Source of the DNA: an uncultured Candidatus Saccharibacteria bacterium | Lineage (GTDB): Bacteria; Patescibacteriota; Saccharimonadia; CAILAD01; GCA-016700035 | NCBI GenBank assembly: GCA_937996675.1 | Contig: CALKUN010000160.1 | Coordinates: 1-31,195, forward strand | Reading direction: 5' to 3' | Length of the DNA stretch: 31,195 nucleotides | Shown here: piece after piece, positions 16,677 to 25,137 of the stretch | Layout: each line of letters opens with the position of its first letter | Numbering within the stretch: position 1 is the stretch's first letter | Made by a program: the position numbers and the translations under genes | Notes under the pieces: model-generated | Seen by the model: the letters and a program-made list of their open reading frames with translations, nothing else | Told to the model about the DNA's origin: nothing | Database searches by the model: none

Positions 16677-16704
16677 CGGCGCTTCCATTCATTTGGAAGC
16701 GCCG
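16677..16704 (+). terminator. Terminator of the GC-rich plus-strand gene
   Basis: Stem CGGCGCTTCC/GGAAGCGCCG (10 bp) with an 8-nt loop, 8 bases after the stop, followed by TTTGTATTTTATT. Typical intrinsic terminator in the plus direction. Confidence 0.88.
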
Positions 16705-16730
16705 TTTGTATTTTATTAATCACGGCTATA

Positions 16731-16765
16731 ACCTAAAAAACTCCCATCATGGGAGTTTTTTAGGT
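16731..16765. terminator. Bidirectional terminator after rpsJ
   Basis: Perfect 16-bp inverted repeat with a TCA loop; A6 and T6 tracts lie within the arms, so it can stop transcription from both sides. On the minus strand it lies 15 bases past the rpsJ stop and ends the tuf-rpsJ unit before the inserted gene. Confidence 0.9.
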
Positions 16766-16779
16766 GAATCTGCGTGAGA

Positions 16780-17100
16780 TTACATTTTGATTTCGATATC
16801 AACACCAGCTGGAAGACTAAGATTCATGAGATTATCAATCGTCTTCGGGGTTGGTTCGAGAATATCGATGAGTCGCTTGTGGGTACGCATCTCAAATTGT
16901 TCACGGCTGGACTTGTGCTTGTGTGGCCCTTTGATAACCGTGTATGAGTTCTTGTCGGACGGGAGTGGTGTAGGACCAGACACGCGCGCACCGGTTCGAA
17001 CTGCAGTGTCGATAATCTGCTTAGCAGACTGATCAATCACTTTGTTGTCATACGCCTTGATGCGGATTCGGATGCGCTGGGCTGTCTGTGCTTCGGCCAT
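16780..17100 (-). CDS. rpsJ: 30S ribosomal protein S10 (uS10)
   Basis: 106 aa. Family signature [21 protein letters not shown] (10-30), [21 protein letters not shown] and the THKRLIDI loop that contacts NusB in antitermination complexes. It starts 10 bases after the tuf stop. Unlike most bacteria it is followed by a terminator and an unrelated gene rather than rplC. Confidence 0.98.
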   Translation of the reverse strand: MAEAQTAQRIRIRIKAYDNKVIDQSAKQIIDTAVRTGARVSGPTPLPSDKNSYTVIKGPHKHKSSREQFEMRTHKRLIDILEPTPKTIDNLMNLSLPAGVDIEIKM

Positions 17101-17110
17101 TATAGATCGC

Positions 17111-18298
17111 TTACTTTGTGATCTTCGTTACGACACCAGCACCGACAGTACGTCCACCTTCGCGGATAGCGAACTTGAGACCTACGTCCATAGCGATCGG
17201 AGCGAGGAGGTTAACCGCACAGGTGATGTTATCTCCTGGCATAACCATCTTTACACCTTCAGCGAGCTTCATCTCACCAGTTACGTCCGTAGTACGGAAG
17301 TAGAACTGTGGCTTGTAGCCATCGGTGAATGGGCTGTGACGTCCGCCATCATCCTTGGTAAGGATATAGACTTCAGCTTCAAACTCGGTGTGTGGGGTGA
17401 TCGTACCTGGCTTGGCAATAACCTGACCACGTTCGATCTGTGAGCGCTCGATTCCTCGGAGGAGGAGACCAACATTGTCACCAGCCTGACCGGATGGAAG
17501 AAGCTTACGGAACATTTCGACGCCAGTGACGACAGTCTTCTGGGTATCCTTGAGTCCGATGATCTCAACTTCTTCGTTTACCTTCACTTCACCCTGCTCG
17601 ATACGTCCAGTAGCAACGGTACCACGACCCTTGATAGAGAAGACGTCTTCGATTGGCATGAGGAAAGGCTTGTCGAGTTCACGAGCTGGCTCTGGGATGA
17701 AGTCATCCATAGCCTTCACGAGTTCCATGATAGCGTCTTCGCTCGCAGCATCACCTTCGAGGGCCTTGGTAGCAGAGCCCTTAATGATAGGAGCGTTTCG
17801 ATCGAAACCGTTCTTTTCGAGCAGGTCTCGGATCTCTTCTTCGATAAGCTCTACGAGCTCAGCGTCAGCGAGGTCCATCTTGTTCATGAAGACCAAGATT
17901 GATGGAACACCAACTTGTCGGGCAAGGAGGACGTGCTCACGGGTCTGTGGCAACGGACCATCGTTTGCACCAACGACGAGGATAGCGCCGTCAATCTGAG
18001 CAGCACCAGTGATCATGTTCTTAACATAGTCAGCGTGACCTGGCATATCGACGTGGGCGTAGTGTCGCTTTTCTGACTCATACTCTTGGTGAGATGAAGC
18101 GATAGTAATACCGCGCTCTCGCTCTTCAGGAGCGTTGTCGATTGAGGCGTAGTCAACAGACTTGTTTACGTCTGATGGCAGTCGCTTTGACAGCACATGA
18201 GTGATTGCTGCTGTAAGGGTGGTCTTACCATGGTCGACGTGACCCATAGTTCCGACATTAACGTGTGGTTTATCGCGCTTGAATTCTGCAGTTGCCAC
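17111..18298 (-). CDS. tuf: Elongation factor Tu, GTG start
   Basis: 395 aa from GTG 18298, with AGGAG 7 nt upstream; an open extension to 18379 covers the leader and lacks family support. G1 GHVDHGKT (19-26), G2 RGITIASS, G3 DMPGH and a canonical G4 NKMD are intact, with domains II and III ending in GVVTKITK. Delivers aminoacyl-tRNA to the A site. The usual DCPGH reads DMPGH here. First gene of the tuf-rpsJ unit; only one tuf copy is in the window. Confidence 0.98.
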   Translation of the reverse strand: MATAEFKRDKPHVNVGTMGHVDHGKTTLTAAITHVLSKRLPSDVNKSVDYASIDNAPEERERGITIASSHQEYESEKRHYAHVDMPGHADYVKNMITGAAQIDGAILVVGANDGPLPQTREHVLLARQVGVPSILVFMNKMDLADAELVELIEEEIRDLLEKNGFDRNAPIIKGSATKALEGDAASEDAIMELVKAMDDFIPEPARELDKPFLMPIEDVFSIKGRGTVATGRIEQGEVKVNEEVEIIGLKDTQKTVVTGVEMFRKLLPSGQAGDNVGLLLRGIERSQIERGQVIAKPGTITPHTEFEAEVYILTKDDGGRHSPFTDGYKPQFYFRTTDVTGEMKLAEGVKMVMPGDNITCAVNLLAPIAMDVGLKFAIREGGRTVGAGVVTKITK

Positions 18299-18353
18299 GA
18301 ATGATCTCCTATTTCTTCTGTTAGATTGAATAATTACTAATATTGTGCGGGTT

Positions 18354-18373
18354 GGACACTTCAAAAAGCGTCC
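18354..18373 (-). promoter_or_regulatory. Hairpin in the tuf leader
   Basis: GGACGCTT and AAGTGTCC form an 8-bp stem (one G-U pair) with a 4-nt loop in the 90-nt untranslated leader of tuf. No T-run follows, so it is not a terminator. Role unknown. Confidence 0.4.
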
Positions 18374-18393
18374 CAACAACGCAGGACTTCCCT

Positions 18394-18422
18394 AGTCTAT
18401 CGAGAATCAAGCGAATTGTAAA
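18394..18422 (-). promoter_or_regulatory. Promoter of tuf-rpsJ
   Basis: Minus strand TTTACA (18422-18417), 17-nt spacer, TAGACT (18399-18394). It lies between the terminator of the upstream orphan gene and the tuf GTG, and predicts a leader of about 90 nt. Confidence 0.65.
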
Positions 18423-18458
18423 GGGTTACCACTGAGTAATTCTGGGCCTCTAAAATGA

Positions 18459-18491
18459 AATCCTCCGGCACTATTATGTGCCGGAGGGATT
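18459..18491 (-). terminator. Terminator of the second GC-rich orphan gene
   Basis: A 13-bp stem (AATCCTCCGGCAC paired with GTGCCGGAGGGATT, one bulged G) around a 6-nt loop, about 20 bases past the stop, followed on the minus strand by TCATTTTAG. Confidence 0.85.
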
Positions 18492-18511
18492 CCAATACTT
18501 CTCGCAGGTGC

Positions 18512-19051
18512 TTAGGCCTCGATGGCCATCAGCTTTCCGCCCTCATCCCGCAGCGCGAGATGAGGAATCGTCACCCGGTTCGATGAACCGCGCTGCTTGA
18601 CGAGACGTGGTCCCCGCTCGGGGTCATCGTCGAGGTAGTACGGGTCACGCCCGGCGCAGCAGATGACAAGCATCTCCTTGTCTGGGTGGAAGACCACGCC
18701 GGTGTAGTTCCAGACGCTGGCGAAGAGGTGCTCGGCACAAACCAGGTCCCAGACGTCGGCTTCGCCGTCGGTGACCATGGGCCAGTACGTGCAGGGCCGG
18801 CGCCCGGCATCATCCTCGCGGATGGTGACGGGAGCGCCGTAGAAGCCGCGATCCAGCAGCTGAATCCACAGGTCGGTGACCCGGGTGCGCAACTTCATGC
18901 CACGCTCGGTCCAGTACTCGGGCTCTGCGCCCTTGGACTGCGTCGCGGACCTTGCCCGTGTGGCGTTCGAGGGGATGTTGGCCTGATTGGTGGCCGGGAA
19001 GCGAAACAGGACGGTCTTGACCGGGGATATGTCTCCCAGGGTGATGCTCAT
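18512..19051 (-). CDS. GC-rich orphan protein between the copper module and tuf
   Basis: 179 aa, not recognised. Start ATG 19051 is supported by GGAG 6 nt upstream; an in-frame extension to 19114 would cover the promoter. No signal peptide or membrane helix. Basic Asn/Ser/Arg-rich stretch at 22-41, then a part rich in Trp and acidic residues (DLWIQLLDRGFYGAPV, CTYWPM, DVWDLVCAEHLFASVWNYTGVVFHPD, VICCAGRDPYYLDDDPERGPR). Paired Cys (ICC) occurs once. Strongly GC-rich with C/G-ending codons unlike tuf and fusA around it, and enclosed by a strong promoter and a terminator. Acquired or composition-biased cassette; function unknown. Confidence 0.72.
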   Translation of the reverse strand: MSITLGDISPVKTVLFRFPATNQANIPSNATRARSATQSKGAEPEYWTERGMKLRTRVTDLWIQLLDRGFYGAPVTIREDDAGRRPCTYWPMVTDGEADVWDLVCAEHLFASVWNYTGVVFHPDKEMLVICCAGRDPYYLDDDPERGPRLVKQRGSSNRVTIPHLALRDEGGKLMAIEA

Positions 19052-19085
19052 CAGGTACTCCAGGGGTAGAGGTATTGGAATACAT

Positions 19086-19114
19086 ATAATAGCACTATTT
19101 GTATATTTAGTCAA
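19086..19114 (-). promoter_or_regulatory. Promoter of the GC-rich orphan gene
   Basis: Minus strand TTGACT (19114-19109), 17-nt spacer, TATTAT (19091-19086). It lies 27 bases past the ycnI-like stop and gives a leader of about 30 nt with a good Shine-Dalgarno. Confidence 0.78.
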
Positions 19115-19141
19115 TACTCAGACACGCTTCTCGGGGCGGGC

Positions 19142-19780
19142 CTACTTTCTGTTTTGGAGGAAAAGCACCAACACACCCAAACTGACGAGTACACCGGTTA
19201 GCCCCAGGTAAAAGGCTCGGCTACTAGCTGTTTTGGCATCCGCTGTAGACTGCTGAACACGCTGCATATCCGTATCGGTAGCTAATGCCGTCACCACCTG
19301 CGTAGAAGAATATGGCCCGGTCAGTGTGCTCTCCTCCTCGGACTGCGCCGAAGGAGCTTGGTCCCATCTCACTACCTCGCCCGTACTGTAGGTCTGATAG
19401 GCATTCCACTGCAACTTGGTCGGCTCTCCTGGAACCTTGGCACTAAAACTAAAGTCATCACGTTGGCCAGTCGGAATCTCACCCTCAGTCCAAGTAATCG
19501 CCTTGACGACAGCCGACTCGCCTTGACCCTCCTTATCAATAGTAATCTGCCAGCCAGGCTTCACGGTAGGTGAAACATACTGAAGTCCCTCGGGAATAGT
19601 GATCTTAACGCCAACAGTGGAGGCGTCTTTTTCATTCGGTACCCCAATTGTAAAAGTCTGGAAACTAGCTGTTTTGACTTCTGCGGGACGAACGACAACA
19701 TGTGCCGAGACTACTGTGGGCATGAATGCCAAAAGGAGCCCCAGGATAATTGACCGTGTGATTTGCTTGAAACCGAACAT
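19142..19780 (-). CDS. YcnI/DUF1775-type secreted, C-terminally anchored protein (putative copper binder)
   Basis: 212 aa. Signal peptide 1-26 ending VVSA, giving a mature protein that begins HVVVRPAEV: an N-terminal His, as in the mono-histidine-brace copper site known for YcnI. Family features: FTIGVPNEKDASTVGVKITIPEGL (43-66), GWQI, AITWTEGEIPTGQRDDFSFSAKVP (95-117) and a Trp at 139, about 112 residues after the first His, fitting the distance to the Trp of the copper site. Residues 188-208 form a membrane anchor with a basic end. GAGGG precedes the ATG by about 9 nt, and a TATAAT at 19814-19809 could be an internal promoter. It follows two other secreted or membrane proteins and was probably co-transcribed with them. 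Confidence 0.85.
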   Translation of the reverse strand: MFGFKQITRSIILGLLLAFMPTVVSAHVVVRPAEVKTASFQTFTIGVPNEKDASTVGVKITIPEGLQYVSPTVKPGWQITIDKEGQGESAVVKAITWTEGEIPTGQRDDFSFSAKVPGEPTKLQWNAYQTYSTGEVVRWDQAPSAQSEEESTLTGPYSSTQVVTALATDTDMQRVQQSTADAKTASSRAFYLGLTGVLVSLGVLVLFLQNRK

Positions 19781-19823
19781 ATTTTCTAACCCTCTTTAAT
19801 ATGCCTTCATTATAGCGCAAGAG

Positions 19824-20369
19824 TCAGTCGTGGCTGTACGTTATTATGCGACGATGATCAGTTACGAACATTACAATCAGAATCGCCAGCGCACCGCCCG
19901 ATGCGATGAGAAGGACTTCCGCCCAAACAAACTGCGGCGTATCTAATGGATTTGATATGACTCCGCGTGAGACTCGCTGCGATTGCACGAAGGACAGGTA
20001 GCGCGGCTGATCGCCTGTACCACTTCGACCGGTATCAATTATAAGATTAATCTGATAGACCCCTTGGGACGGGAATGAGTAAGCGCCAGCAACTTTCGTG
20101 CCATCGACCGATGTTGGGACATAGGTCGATTCTCCGGCACTATTGGTGACCTTGAGATTGACTAAGTGCGGGTCCGAAGGCAATACTGCCATTCTGACAT
20201 CAAAGAATATACTGCTCGGCTCGCCTGCCACCGGGTCGTCATCGGGGTTAATATGCAGCACCGCACCAACCTCATGTCTCGCATCGGTGATCACGACGTG
20301 AGCGCTCGCGGCTTGCGGTGTGAGCACAGCCAGCGCTATCAGCAGTGCTAGTAACCATTTTTTACTCAT
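19824..20369 (-). CDS. CopC/YtkA-like exported protein with C-terminal anchor
   Basis: 181 aa from ATG 20369, with GGAG 6 nt upstream. Signal peptide 1-23 (KKWLLALLIALAVL, ending ASA), so the mature protein begins HVVITDARHEVGAVLHINPDD: His at 24, 32 and 39 plus acidic residues 43-45, a set suited to metal binding. The body (47-130: AGEPSSIFFDV, VNLKVTNSAG, GAYSFPSQGVYQINLIIDT) looks like an Ig-like beta-sandwich of the CopC/YtkA/FixH type. One membrane helix at 148-169, then a short basic tail with His. ATG overlaps the stop of the upstream cytochrome-like gene by 8 bases. Family assignment is by pattern only. Confidence 0.65.
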   Translation of the reverse strand: MSKKWLLALLIALAVLTPQAASAHVVITDARHEVGAVLHINPDDDPVAGEPSSIFFDVRMAVLPSDPHLVNLKVTNSAGESTYVPTSVDGTKVAGAYSFPSQGVYQINLIIDTGRSGTGDQPRYLSFVQSQRVSRGVISNPLDTPQFVWAEVLLIASGGALAILIVMFVTDHRRIITYSHD

Positions 20370-21159
20370 GACCAGCTCCTCCGTGCACTTGCCCGCCACC
20401 GGAGTGCTGATCGCTATGATAGTTCTTCAGGTAGCGCGGCATCATCACGAGTGCAGCCGTACTCCCAGCCCACAGCAGTAGACACATAGCGACGAGTACA
20501 ATCCGGCTCGTATGCAGCTGCCTCGTCAGACTGCGGGCGATACGAAATGACTCGAACCCGAATAGGAGCGAAAGGGCGATGACACCCATCCACTGCGCCC
20601 AAGAATATGCCAGATGCGTTCCGATCAACCAGACATGGAGGACAGTCATCAGGGCTGCAATATACCCAAAGCGCTGGAGCCACTTCCACCATCGAAAGGT
20701 CATGCCCCGCACAACCTTATCAAATGACGTAGCTGCCATGATAAGCAATACGACGAGTGCCACCCCACCAGCACTCAATGACCAGACAAGCTTGGCCGGG
20801 AGAAAAGCCAGCTTATCCAATCCACCAATCTGCCCCCACAGCGCGATACCGGAATGAAGGAGGGCGAAATAGGCCGCCGACACACCAATGGCCCGACGCG
20901 AAAACTTAAGCTGTCGCTTTACTCCCTCCCGCAATGGCAGCATGAGTAGCGGTGAAATCATTAAGGCTACATACAGGTAGATCGTCGACAGGAATCCGTA
21001 GACTTGTTCAAGACGGATGACAGACAGCTGATCGGCTACGATCTGGATCCGAAGCCAGGCCAATACAATCAAGCTAACCAGAATCGAAGAAGCAAGGATA
21101 TAAAAGCGCACGTTTTGCGTCAGACTCGCAAGTCTCCAAGGATGAGCAGTTTGTTTCAT
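20362..21159 (-). CDS. Ferric-reductase-like / MsrQ-like b-type membrane protein with His-rich tail
   Basis: 265 aa with about six to seven membrane helices. Helix 3 has RRAIGVSAAYFALLHSG (H102) and, after TSFDKVVRGMTFRWWKWLQR, another helix has VLHVWLIGTH (H175, H182): the pattern of heme-ligating His in the ferric reductase-like transmembrane family (YedZ/MsrQ). No FAD or NAD domain is present. The C-terminus (NYHSDQHSGGGQVHGGAGHE) carries four His and could bind Cu or another metal. First gene of the module; overlaps the CopC-like gene by 8 bases. A TATGAT 8 nt from the ATG may give a leaderless transcript. A CopD-like copper permease is an alternative reading. Confidence 0.7.
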   Translation of the reverse strand: MKQTAHPWRLASLTQNVRFYILASSILVSLIVLAWLRIQIVADQLSVIRLEQVYGFLSTIYLYVALMISPLLMLPLREGVKRQLKFSRRAIGVSAAYFALLHSGIALWGQIGGLDKLAFLPAKLVWSLSAGGVALVVLLIMAATSFDKVVRGMTFRWWKWLQRFGYIAALMTVLHVWLIGTHLAYSWAQWMGVIALSLLFGFESFRIARSLTRQLHTSRIVLVAMCLLLWAGSTAALVMMPRYLKNYHSDQHSGGGQVHGGAGHE

Positions 21160-21167
21160 TACTACTC

Positions 21168-21173
21168 ATCATA
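21168..21173 (-). promoter_or_regulatory. Possible -10 box of the copper module
   Basis: TATGAT on the minus strand ends 8 nt before ATG 21159. No -35 match is present, because the terminator stem of fusA occupies that place, so this is tentative; read-through from fusA is the alternative. Confidence 0.3.
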
Positions 21174-21179
21174 ACAAAA

Positions 21180-21197
21180 AGCCGCCCGAAGGCGGCT
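21180..21197 (-). terminator. Terminator of fusA
   Basis: AGCCGCC-TTCG-GGCGGCT stem-loop with a stable UUCG tetraloop followed on the minus strand by TTTTG, 22 bases past the fusA stop. Textbook intrinsic terminator. Confidence 0.93.
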
Positions 21198-21219
21198 GAA
21201 TGTATTGATGCAAATGAGG

Positions 21220-23346
21220 CTATTCTGGCTCGACTGGAGCGCCTTTTGAGCTCTTGCTGATGAGCTCGTCGGCAACATTTCGTGGAACCTCAGCGTAATG
21301 GTCAAATTCCATCGAGTAGTTGGCGCGACCTTGCGTCATAGATCGAAGGGTCGTTGAGTAGCCAAACATGGAAGAAAGTGGAACGAAGGCATCGATAATC
21401 TTAGCGCCCTGACGATCGGTCATCTGTTCGATGCGACCGCGCTTGGAGCTCACATCACCGACAACATCACCCATGAATTCTTCTGGTGTTGTGACTTCAA
21501 CTTTCATGATTGGCTCGAGAATAGCTGGGTTCGCCTTACGCACACCAGCTTGGAGAGCCATAGAACCGGCGATCTTGAAAGCCATTTCAGACGAGTCGAC
21601 GTCGTGATAGCTACCATCATAGAGCTTGGCCTTCACATCTACTACTGGATATCCGGCGAGCACACCATTCTTCATGGCTTCCTTGATACCTTCTTCGACT
21701 GGCTTGATGTATTCGCGAGGGACGGCTCCACCAACGATGGCGTTTTCAAATTCAAAGGTCTTCTTTTCGACTGGTTCGGCGCCCTCTTCAGGAGCAATAT
21801 GAACGAGCGGTGAGATCTCTAGCCACACGTGACCGTACTGACCGCGCCCACCAGACTGACGGACAAACTTACCTTCAACCTTTGCAACGTCTCGAACGGT
21901 CTCACGGTAAGCAACCTGTGGCGTACCGACGTTTGCCTCTACCTTAAACTCTCGCTTCATACGATCGACAAGGATATCGAGGTGAAGCTCACCCATTCCC
22001 GAAATGAGCGTCTGACCAGCTTCGTTGTCAGAGCTTACGCGGAAGGTAGGGTCTTCTTCAGCCAAGCGACTGAGAGCGAGTGACATTTTCTCTTGGTCGG
22101 CCTTGGTCTTCGGCTCAACAGCAATCTGGATCACAGGCTCTGGGAAGGTAATCTGTTCGAGTACGACTGGGTTGCCCATATCGGTAATGGTGTGTCCAGT
22201 AATCGTACCTTTGAGTCCAACAGCAGCCGCAATTTCACCCGAGTACACTTCCTGTACTTCTTCACGCTGGTTGGCGTGCATGCGGAGGATGCGTCCGATG
22301 CGCTCCTTCTCACCAGTTGAGCTGTTAAAGATATATGAACCAGACTTGAGCGTACCTGCGTACACGCGGAAGAAGCACAGCTTACCTACGAATGGATCAG
22401 TTGCGATCTTGAAAGCCAGGCCGATAAATGGACTATCATCAGCGACCTTGATCAGCTCTTGCTCACCAGTCTTCGTGTTCTCAGCGAGCGGCGCATCGAT
22501 GTCGAGTGGGTTTGGCAAGTAATCAGCTACAGCATCAAGCAACTTCTCAACAATCACGCCGCGTCCATCACCACCAGACACTACGAAGAATGTACCGGTG
22601 AGAACCGACTTACGGATACAAGTCTTGATCTCTTCTTCGGTTAGTTCGGTGCCTTCGAGATACTTTTCCATAATTGCGTCATCCGACTCAACGGATGCTT
22701 CGATGAGGTGGTTGCGGTAACGTTCGACTTTTTCCTTCATGTCTTCTGGGATCTCGATAACCTCAAGCTCCTTATCAAGGTAGTCCTTGTACTTGTAGGC
22801 CTTCATCTCGACGAGATCGACCATACCGTTGATCTCTTGCTCAAATCCGATGGGGAGGTGGATTGGATAGGCCTTCTTGGTCAGGCGTTCGTGAATCGAG
22901 TCGAGGCTCTTGTAGAAGTCTCCACCAGTCTGGTTGATCTTATTAATGAAACAAATTCGCGGAACACCATACTTGTCGGCCTGGCGCCAAACAGTCTCGG
23001 ACTGTGGCTCTACGCCCATCTTGCCGTCGAAGACAGTTACGGCACCATCGAGGACACGGAGAGATCGCTCTACTTCGACGGTAAAGTCGATGTGACCCGG
23101 CGTATCGATGATGTTGATGCGCTTGTCCTTCCAAAAACATGTTGTAGCGGCTGAAGTGATAGTAATACCACGCTCCTGCTCCTGCTCCATCCAGTCCATG
23201 GTCGCTTCACCCTGGTGGACTTCACCAATCTTGTGAGTCTTACCGGTACGATACAGGATGCCCTCAGTGATAGTAGTCTTACCAGCATCGATGTGGGCAA
23301 TAATACCGATATTGCGGGTGTTTTCGAGAGAGTATTCGCGGGCCAT
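21220..23346 (-). CDS. fusA: Elongation factor G with non-canonical G4 box (NKIN)
   Basis: 708 aa, normal five-domain EF-G length; translocase of the ribosome. G1 AHIDAGKT (17-24), G2 RGITITSA (59-66), G3 DTPGH (81-85) are normal. G4, NKMD in nearly all EF-G, is N135-K136-I137-N138; the codons AAT AAG ATC AAC are plain in the sequence. G5, usually GSA, reads VVSGGDGRG (255-263). Domain IV tip [16 protein letters not shown] and the [10 protein letters not shown] motif are intact, so it should be a working translocase rather than a decayed copy. Flanked by hairpins on both sides and separated from rpsG and tuf by accessory genes, unlike the usual str operon. In EF-Tu an equivalent D-to-N change is known to switch preference from GTP to XTP. 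Confidence 0.97.
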   Translation of the reverse strand: MAREYSLENTRNIGIIAHIDAGKTTITEGILYRTGKTHKIGEVHQGEATMDWMEQEQERGITITSAATTCFWKDKRINIIDTPGHIDFTVEVERSLRVLDGAVTVFDGKMGVEPQSETVWRQADKYGVPRICFINKINQTGGDFYKSLDSIHERLTKKAYPIHLPIGFEQEINGMVDLVEMKAYKYKDYLDKELEVIEIPEDMKEKVERYRNHLIEASVESDDAIMEKYLEGTELTEEEIKTCIRKSVLTGTFFVVSGGDGRGVIVEKLLDAVADYLPNPLDIDAPLAENTKTGEQELIKVADDSPFIGLAFKIATDPFVGKLCFFRVYAGTLKSGSYIFNSSTGEKERIGRILRMHANQREEVQEVYSGEIAAAVGLKGTITGHTITDMGNPVVLEQITFPEPVIQIAVEPKTKADQEKMSLALSRLAEEDPTFRVSSDNEAGQTLISGMGELHLDILVDRMKREFKVEANVGTPQVAYRETVRDVAKVEGKFVRQSGGRGQYGHVWLEISPLVHIAPEEGAEPVEKKTFEFENAIVGGAVPREYIKPVEEGIKEAMKNGVLAGYPVVDVKAKLYDGSYHDVDSSEMAFKIAGSMALQAGVRKANPAILEPIMKVEVTTPEEFMGDVVGDVSSKRGRIEQMTDRQGAKIIDAFVPLSSMFGYSTTLRSMTQGRANYSMEFDHYAEVPRNVADELISKSSKGAPVEPE

Positions 23347-23410
23347 AAAAGTAGATTGATATCCTTTTGCTTGATTAGTAATGAGTAAGACTCGGGGGTC
23401 ACGTAAAAAT

Positions 23411-23425
23411 AAGCGCAGCGCGCTT
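23411..23425 (-). terminator. Terminator-like hairpin between the ABC-F gene and fusA
   Basis: Minus strand AAGCGC-GCT-GCGCTT followed by ATTTTTA. A second small stem (CACTCT/AGAGTG, 23454-23469) begins 3 bases past the ABC-F stop. Between them a weak promoter-like pair, TGGTCA-17 nt-TAGTAA (23455-23450 and 23432-23427), would place the hairpin at the very start of a fusA leader. So this either ends the ABC-F transcript or acts as an attenuator of fusA. The fusA ATG has only a distant AGGA. Confidence 0.5.
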
Positions 23426-23472
23426 GTTACTACTACTTTACCAGATTATTGACCACTCTGACAAGAGTGATG

Positions 23473-25128
23473 TTATCTGCCGATATGCACTACTTCCCCG
23501 CCGAGGTTCTTCGCGAAGTAGCTGTCGTGACTGATGTAGAGAATTGAACCATCATATCGCTTGAGGGCATTTTCGAGCTCTTCGATCGACGGCAGATCGA
23601 GGTGGTTGGTCGGCTCGTCGAGGATGAGGAGATTTGGCTTGGCGGCAAAGAGAGCAATCAGCTGCAGACGAGCTTTTTGTCCTCCCGACAGCTGACGGAC
23701 TGGTGTGTTTCCATCGTGTCGCTCGAAGAGGAATTCATTGAGAAGCTGTGCGATAACCTCTTCATTTACCTGTCGATCAACTGCATGGTAGACCTTGGCG
23801 ATAGCTTGACTCAAGGTATCGTCCAGATATCGCCCAGCCAGCTCCTGCTCATAACGGCCAACACGAAGCTTTGGCGAAGGGTCGATGACACCTCCGTAGA
23901 TCGTACTATCCAATCCTTCATTGGTCACAACCGCACAAAGTGCATCGACAAGTGTTGTCTTACCGGCACCGTTTCGGCCAACGATCTGTAGTCTCTCCCC
24001 TGCTCTCAGCTGGAAGCTCACATTCTCAAAAAGCGGCTTGTCGTATCCCAGTGAGAGGTCTGTGACATCAACGAGGTTTGCCGTTGTTCCGATAGCACCA
24101 TGACTCGCACCGCGTAGTGAGATATTCTTCGCCTTGTACTTATCGTATTGCTCAGTCTGACTCTTTTTCATGCCGCCCATTGAGTCTTGGTCTATCCAGA
24201 TAGTCGGCTTCACTGCCTGCTTCTCAAGCACCTCAATCTCGCGCTGGAGACGACGAACCAGTGGGATGAATGGGTTTGGCGACTGATGCGACCGGTCCTT
24301 CTTAATGAGAGCCTGTTTGAGCGAGTCGCGCTTGTTCTCGAGCGTCTTCATTGTCACCTCGTATTGGTGCATGACGCTGACATTCCCGGAGGCATTTTGC
24401 TTAAGGTAACCTTCGTAGTCTCCTGGGTATGAGTAGAGTTGCTTATCCTTGAGCTCAATAATACGATCCACACAAGCCAAAACATCACGATCGTGCGAGA
24501 TGACGAATACAGCTGAGCGCGTTCCTTTGAGCCACTCAATAAAGCTACCCTTGGCGACATAGTCCATGTGGTTGGTTGGCTCGTCGAGGATGAGGAGATC
24601 GGCATTGGAGAACTCAATCTGTACTAGCTGGGCAAAACGTTTCTGACCACCGGACAAATTTTGGAATGAACCATTGATCTGATCATCGGTAAGCTGGTAA
24701 GCCTTGAGCGACTCAATCACGCGGTCTTTGACGTGGTAGTAGCCGAGCTCATCATATAGCTCGAGAGCATCACTATATTCACTAATCTTATCCATGTCCT
24801 CGCCCATGATGTCTGGGTAGGTCTCAATAATGTTCGTCAGCCGACGGTAGTCTCTCAGGCCATCCAAGACATAATTGAGCGTCGCCAGATCGGTCGAAAC
24901 ATCATGTTGTTCTTGCTCGGTCGAGAGGACGATGAGATTTGGCTGCTGATCGACCGTACCTATGAAGTCCTTGTCGAGGCCCATAATTATCTTTACTAGC
25001 GTGGTCTTACCCACTCCATTACGCCCAACAAACCCAACAATCTCCCCTTCAGATAGTTTGAGTTCGATATTCTTGAGGAGCTCTTTGGCGCCAGCTTGCT
25101 TCTCTTCGATGTTGGCAGTAATTAACAT
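23473..25128 (-). CDS. ABC-F family ATPase (ribosome-associated)
   Basis: 551 aa from ATG 25128, with two ABC domains and no membrane segment. First domain: Walker A GRNGVGKTT (35-43), signature LSGGQKRF, Walker B LLILDEPTNHMD, then SHDRDV. Linker of about 80 residues with YPGDYEGYLKQ and a charged helical hairpin rich in Lys and Glu, the P-site tRNA-contacting part in this family. Second domain: GRNGAGKTT, LSGGQKAR, LLILDEPTNHLD, SHDSYF. ABC-F proteins rescue stalled ribosomes or protect them from antibiotics; which one applies is not decidable here. A longer open frame to 25395 runs through the terminator hairpin and was rejected. Own promoter with a -10 box 9 nt from the ATG, so a leaderless message. 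Confidence 0.93.
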   Translation of the reverse strand: MLITANIEEKQAGAKELLKNIELKLSEGEIVGFVGRNGVGKTTLVKIIMGLDKDFIGTVDQQPNLIVLSTEQEQHDVSTDLATLNYVLDGLRDYRRLTNIIETYPDIMGEDMDKISEYSDALELYDELGYYHVKDRVIESLKAYQLTDDQINGSFQNLSGGQKRFAQLVQIEFSNADLLILDEPTNHMDYVAKGSFIEWLKGTRSAVFVISHDRDVLACVDRIIELKDKQLYSYPGDYEGYLKQNASGNVSVMHQYEVTMKTLENKRDSLKQALIKKDRSHQSPNPFIPLVRRLQREIEVLEKQAVKPTIWIDQDSMGGMKKSQTEQYDKYKAKNISLRGASHGAIGTTANLVDVTDLSLGYDKPLFENVSFQLRAGERLQIVGRNGAGKTTLVDALCAVVTNEGLDSTIYGGVIDPSPKLRVGRYEQELAGRYLDDTLSQAIAKVYHAVDRQVNEEVIAQLLNEFLFERHDGNTPVRQLSGGQKARLQLIALFAAKPNLLILDEPTNHLDLPSIEELENALKRYDGSILYISHDSYFAKNLGGEVVHIGR

Positions 25129-25137
25129 AGCCTGATT

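Noticed and set aside
18299..18379. 27-residue N-terminal extension of EF-Tu
   Set aside because: It lies in the untranslated leader with a hairpin; GTG 18298 has AGGAG at the right distance and gives the normal EF-Tu start.
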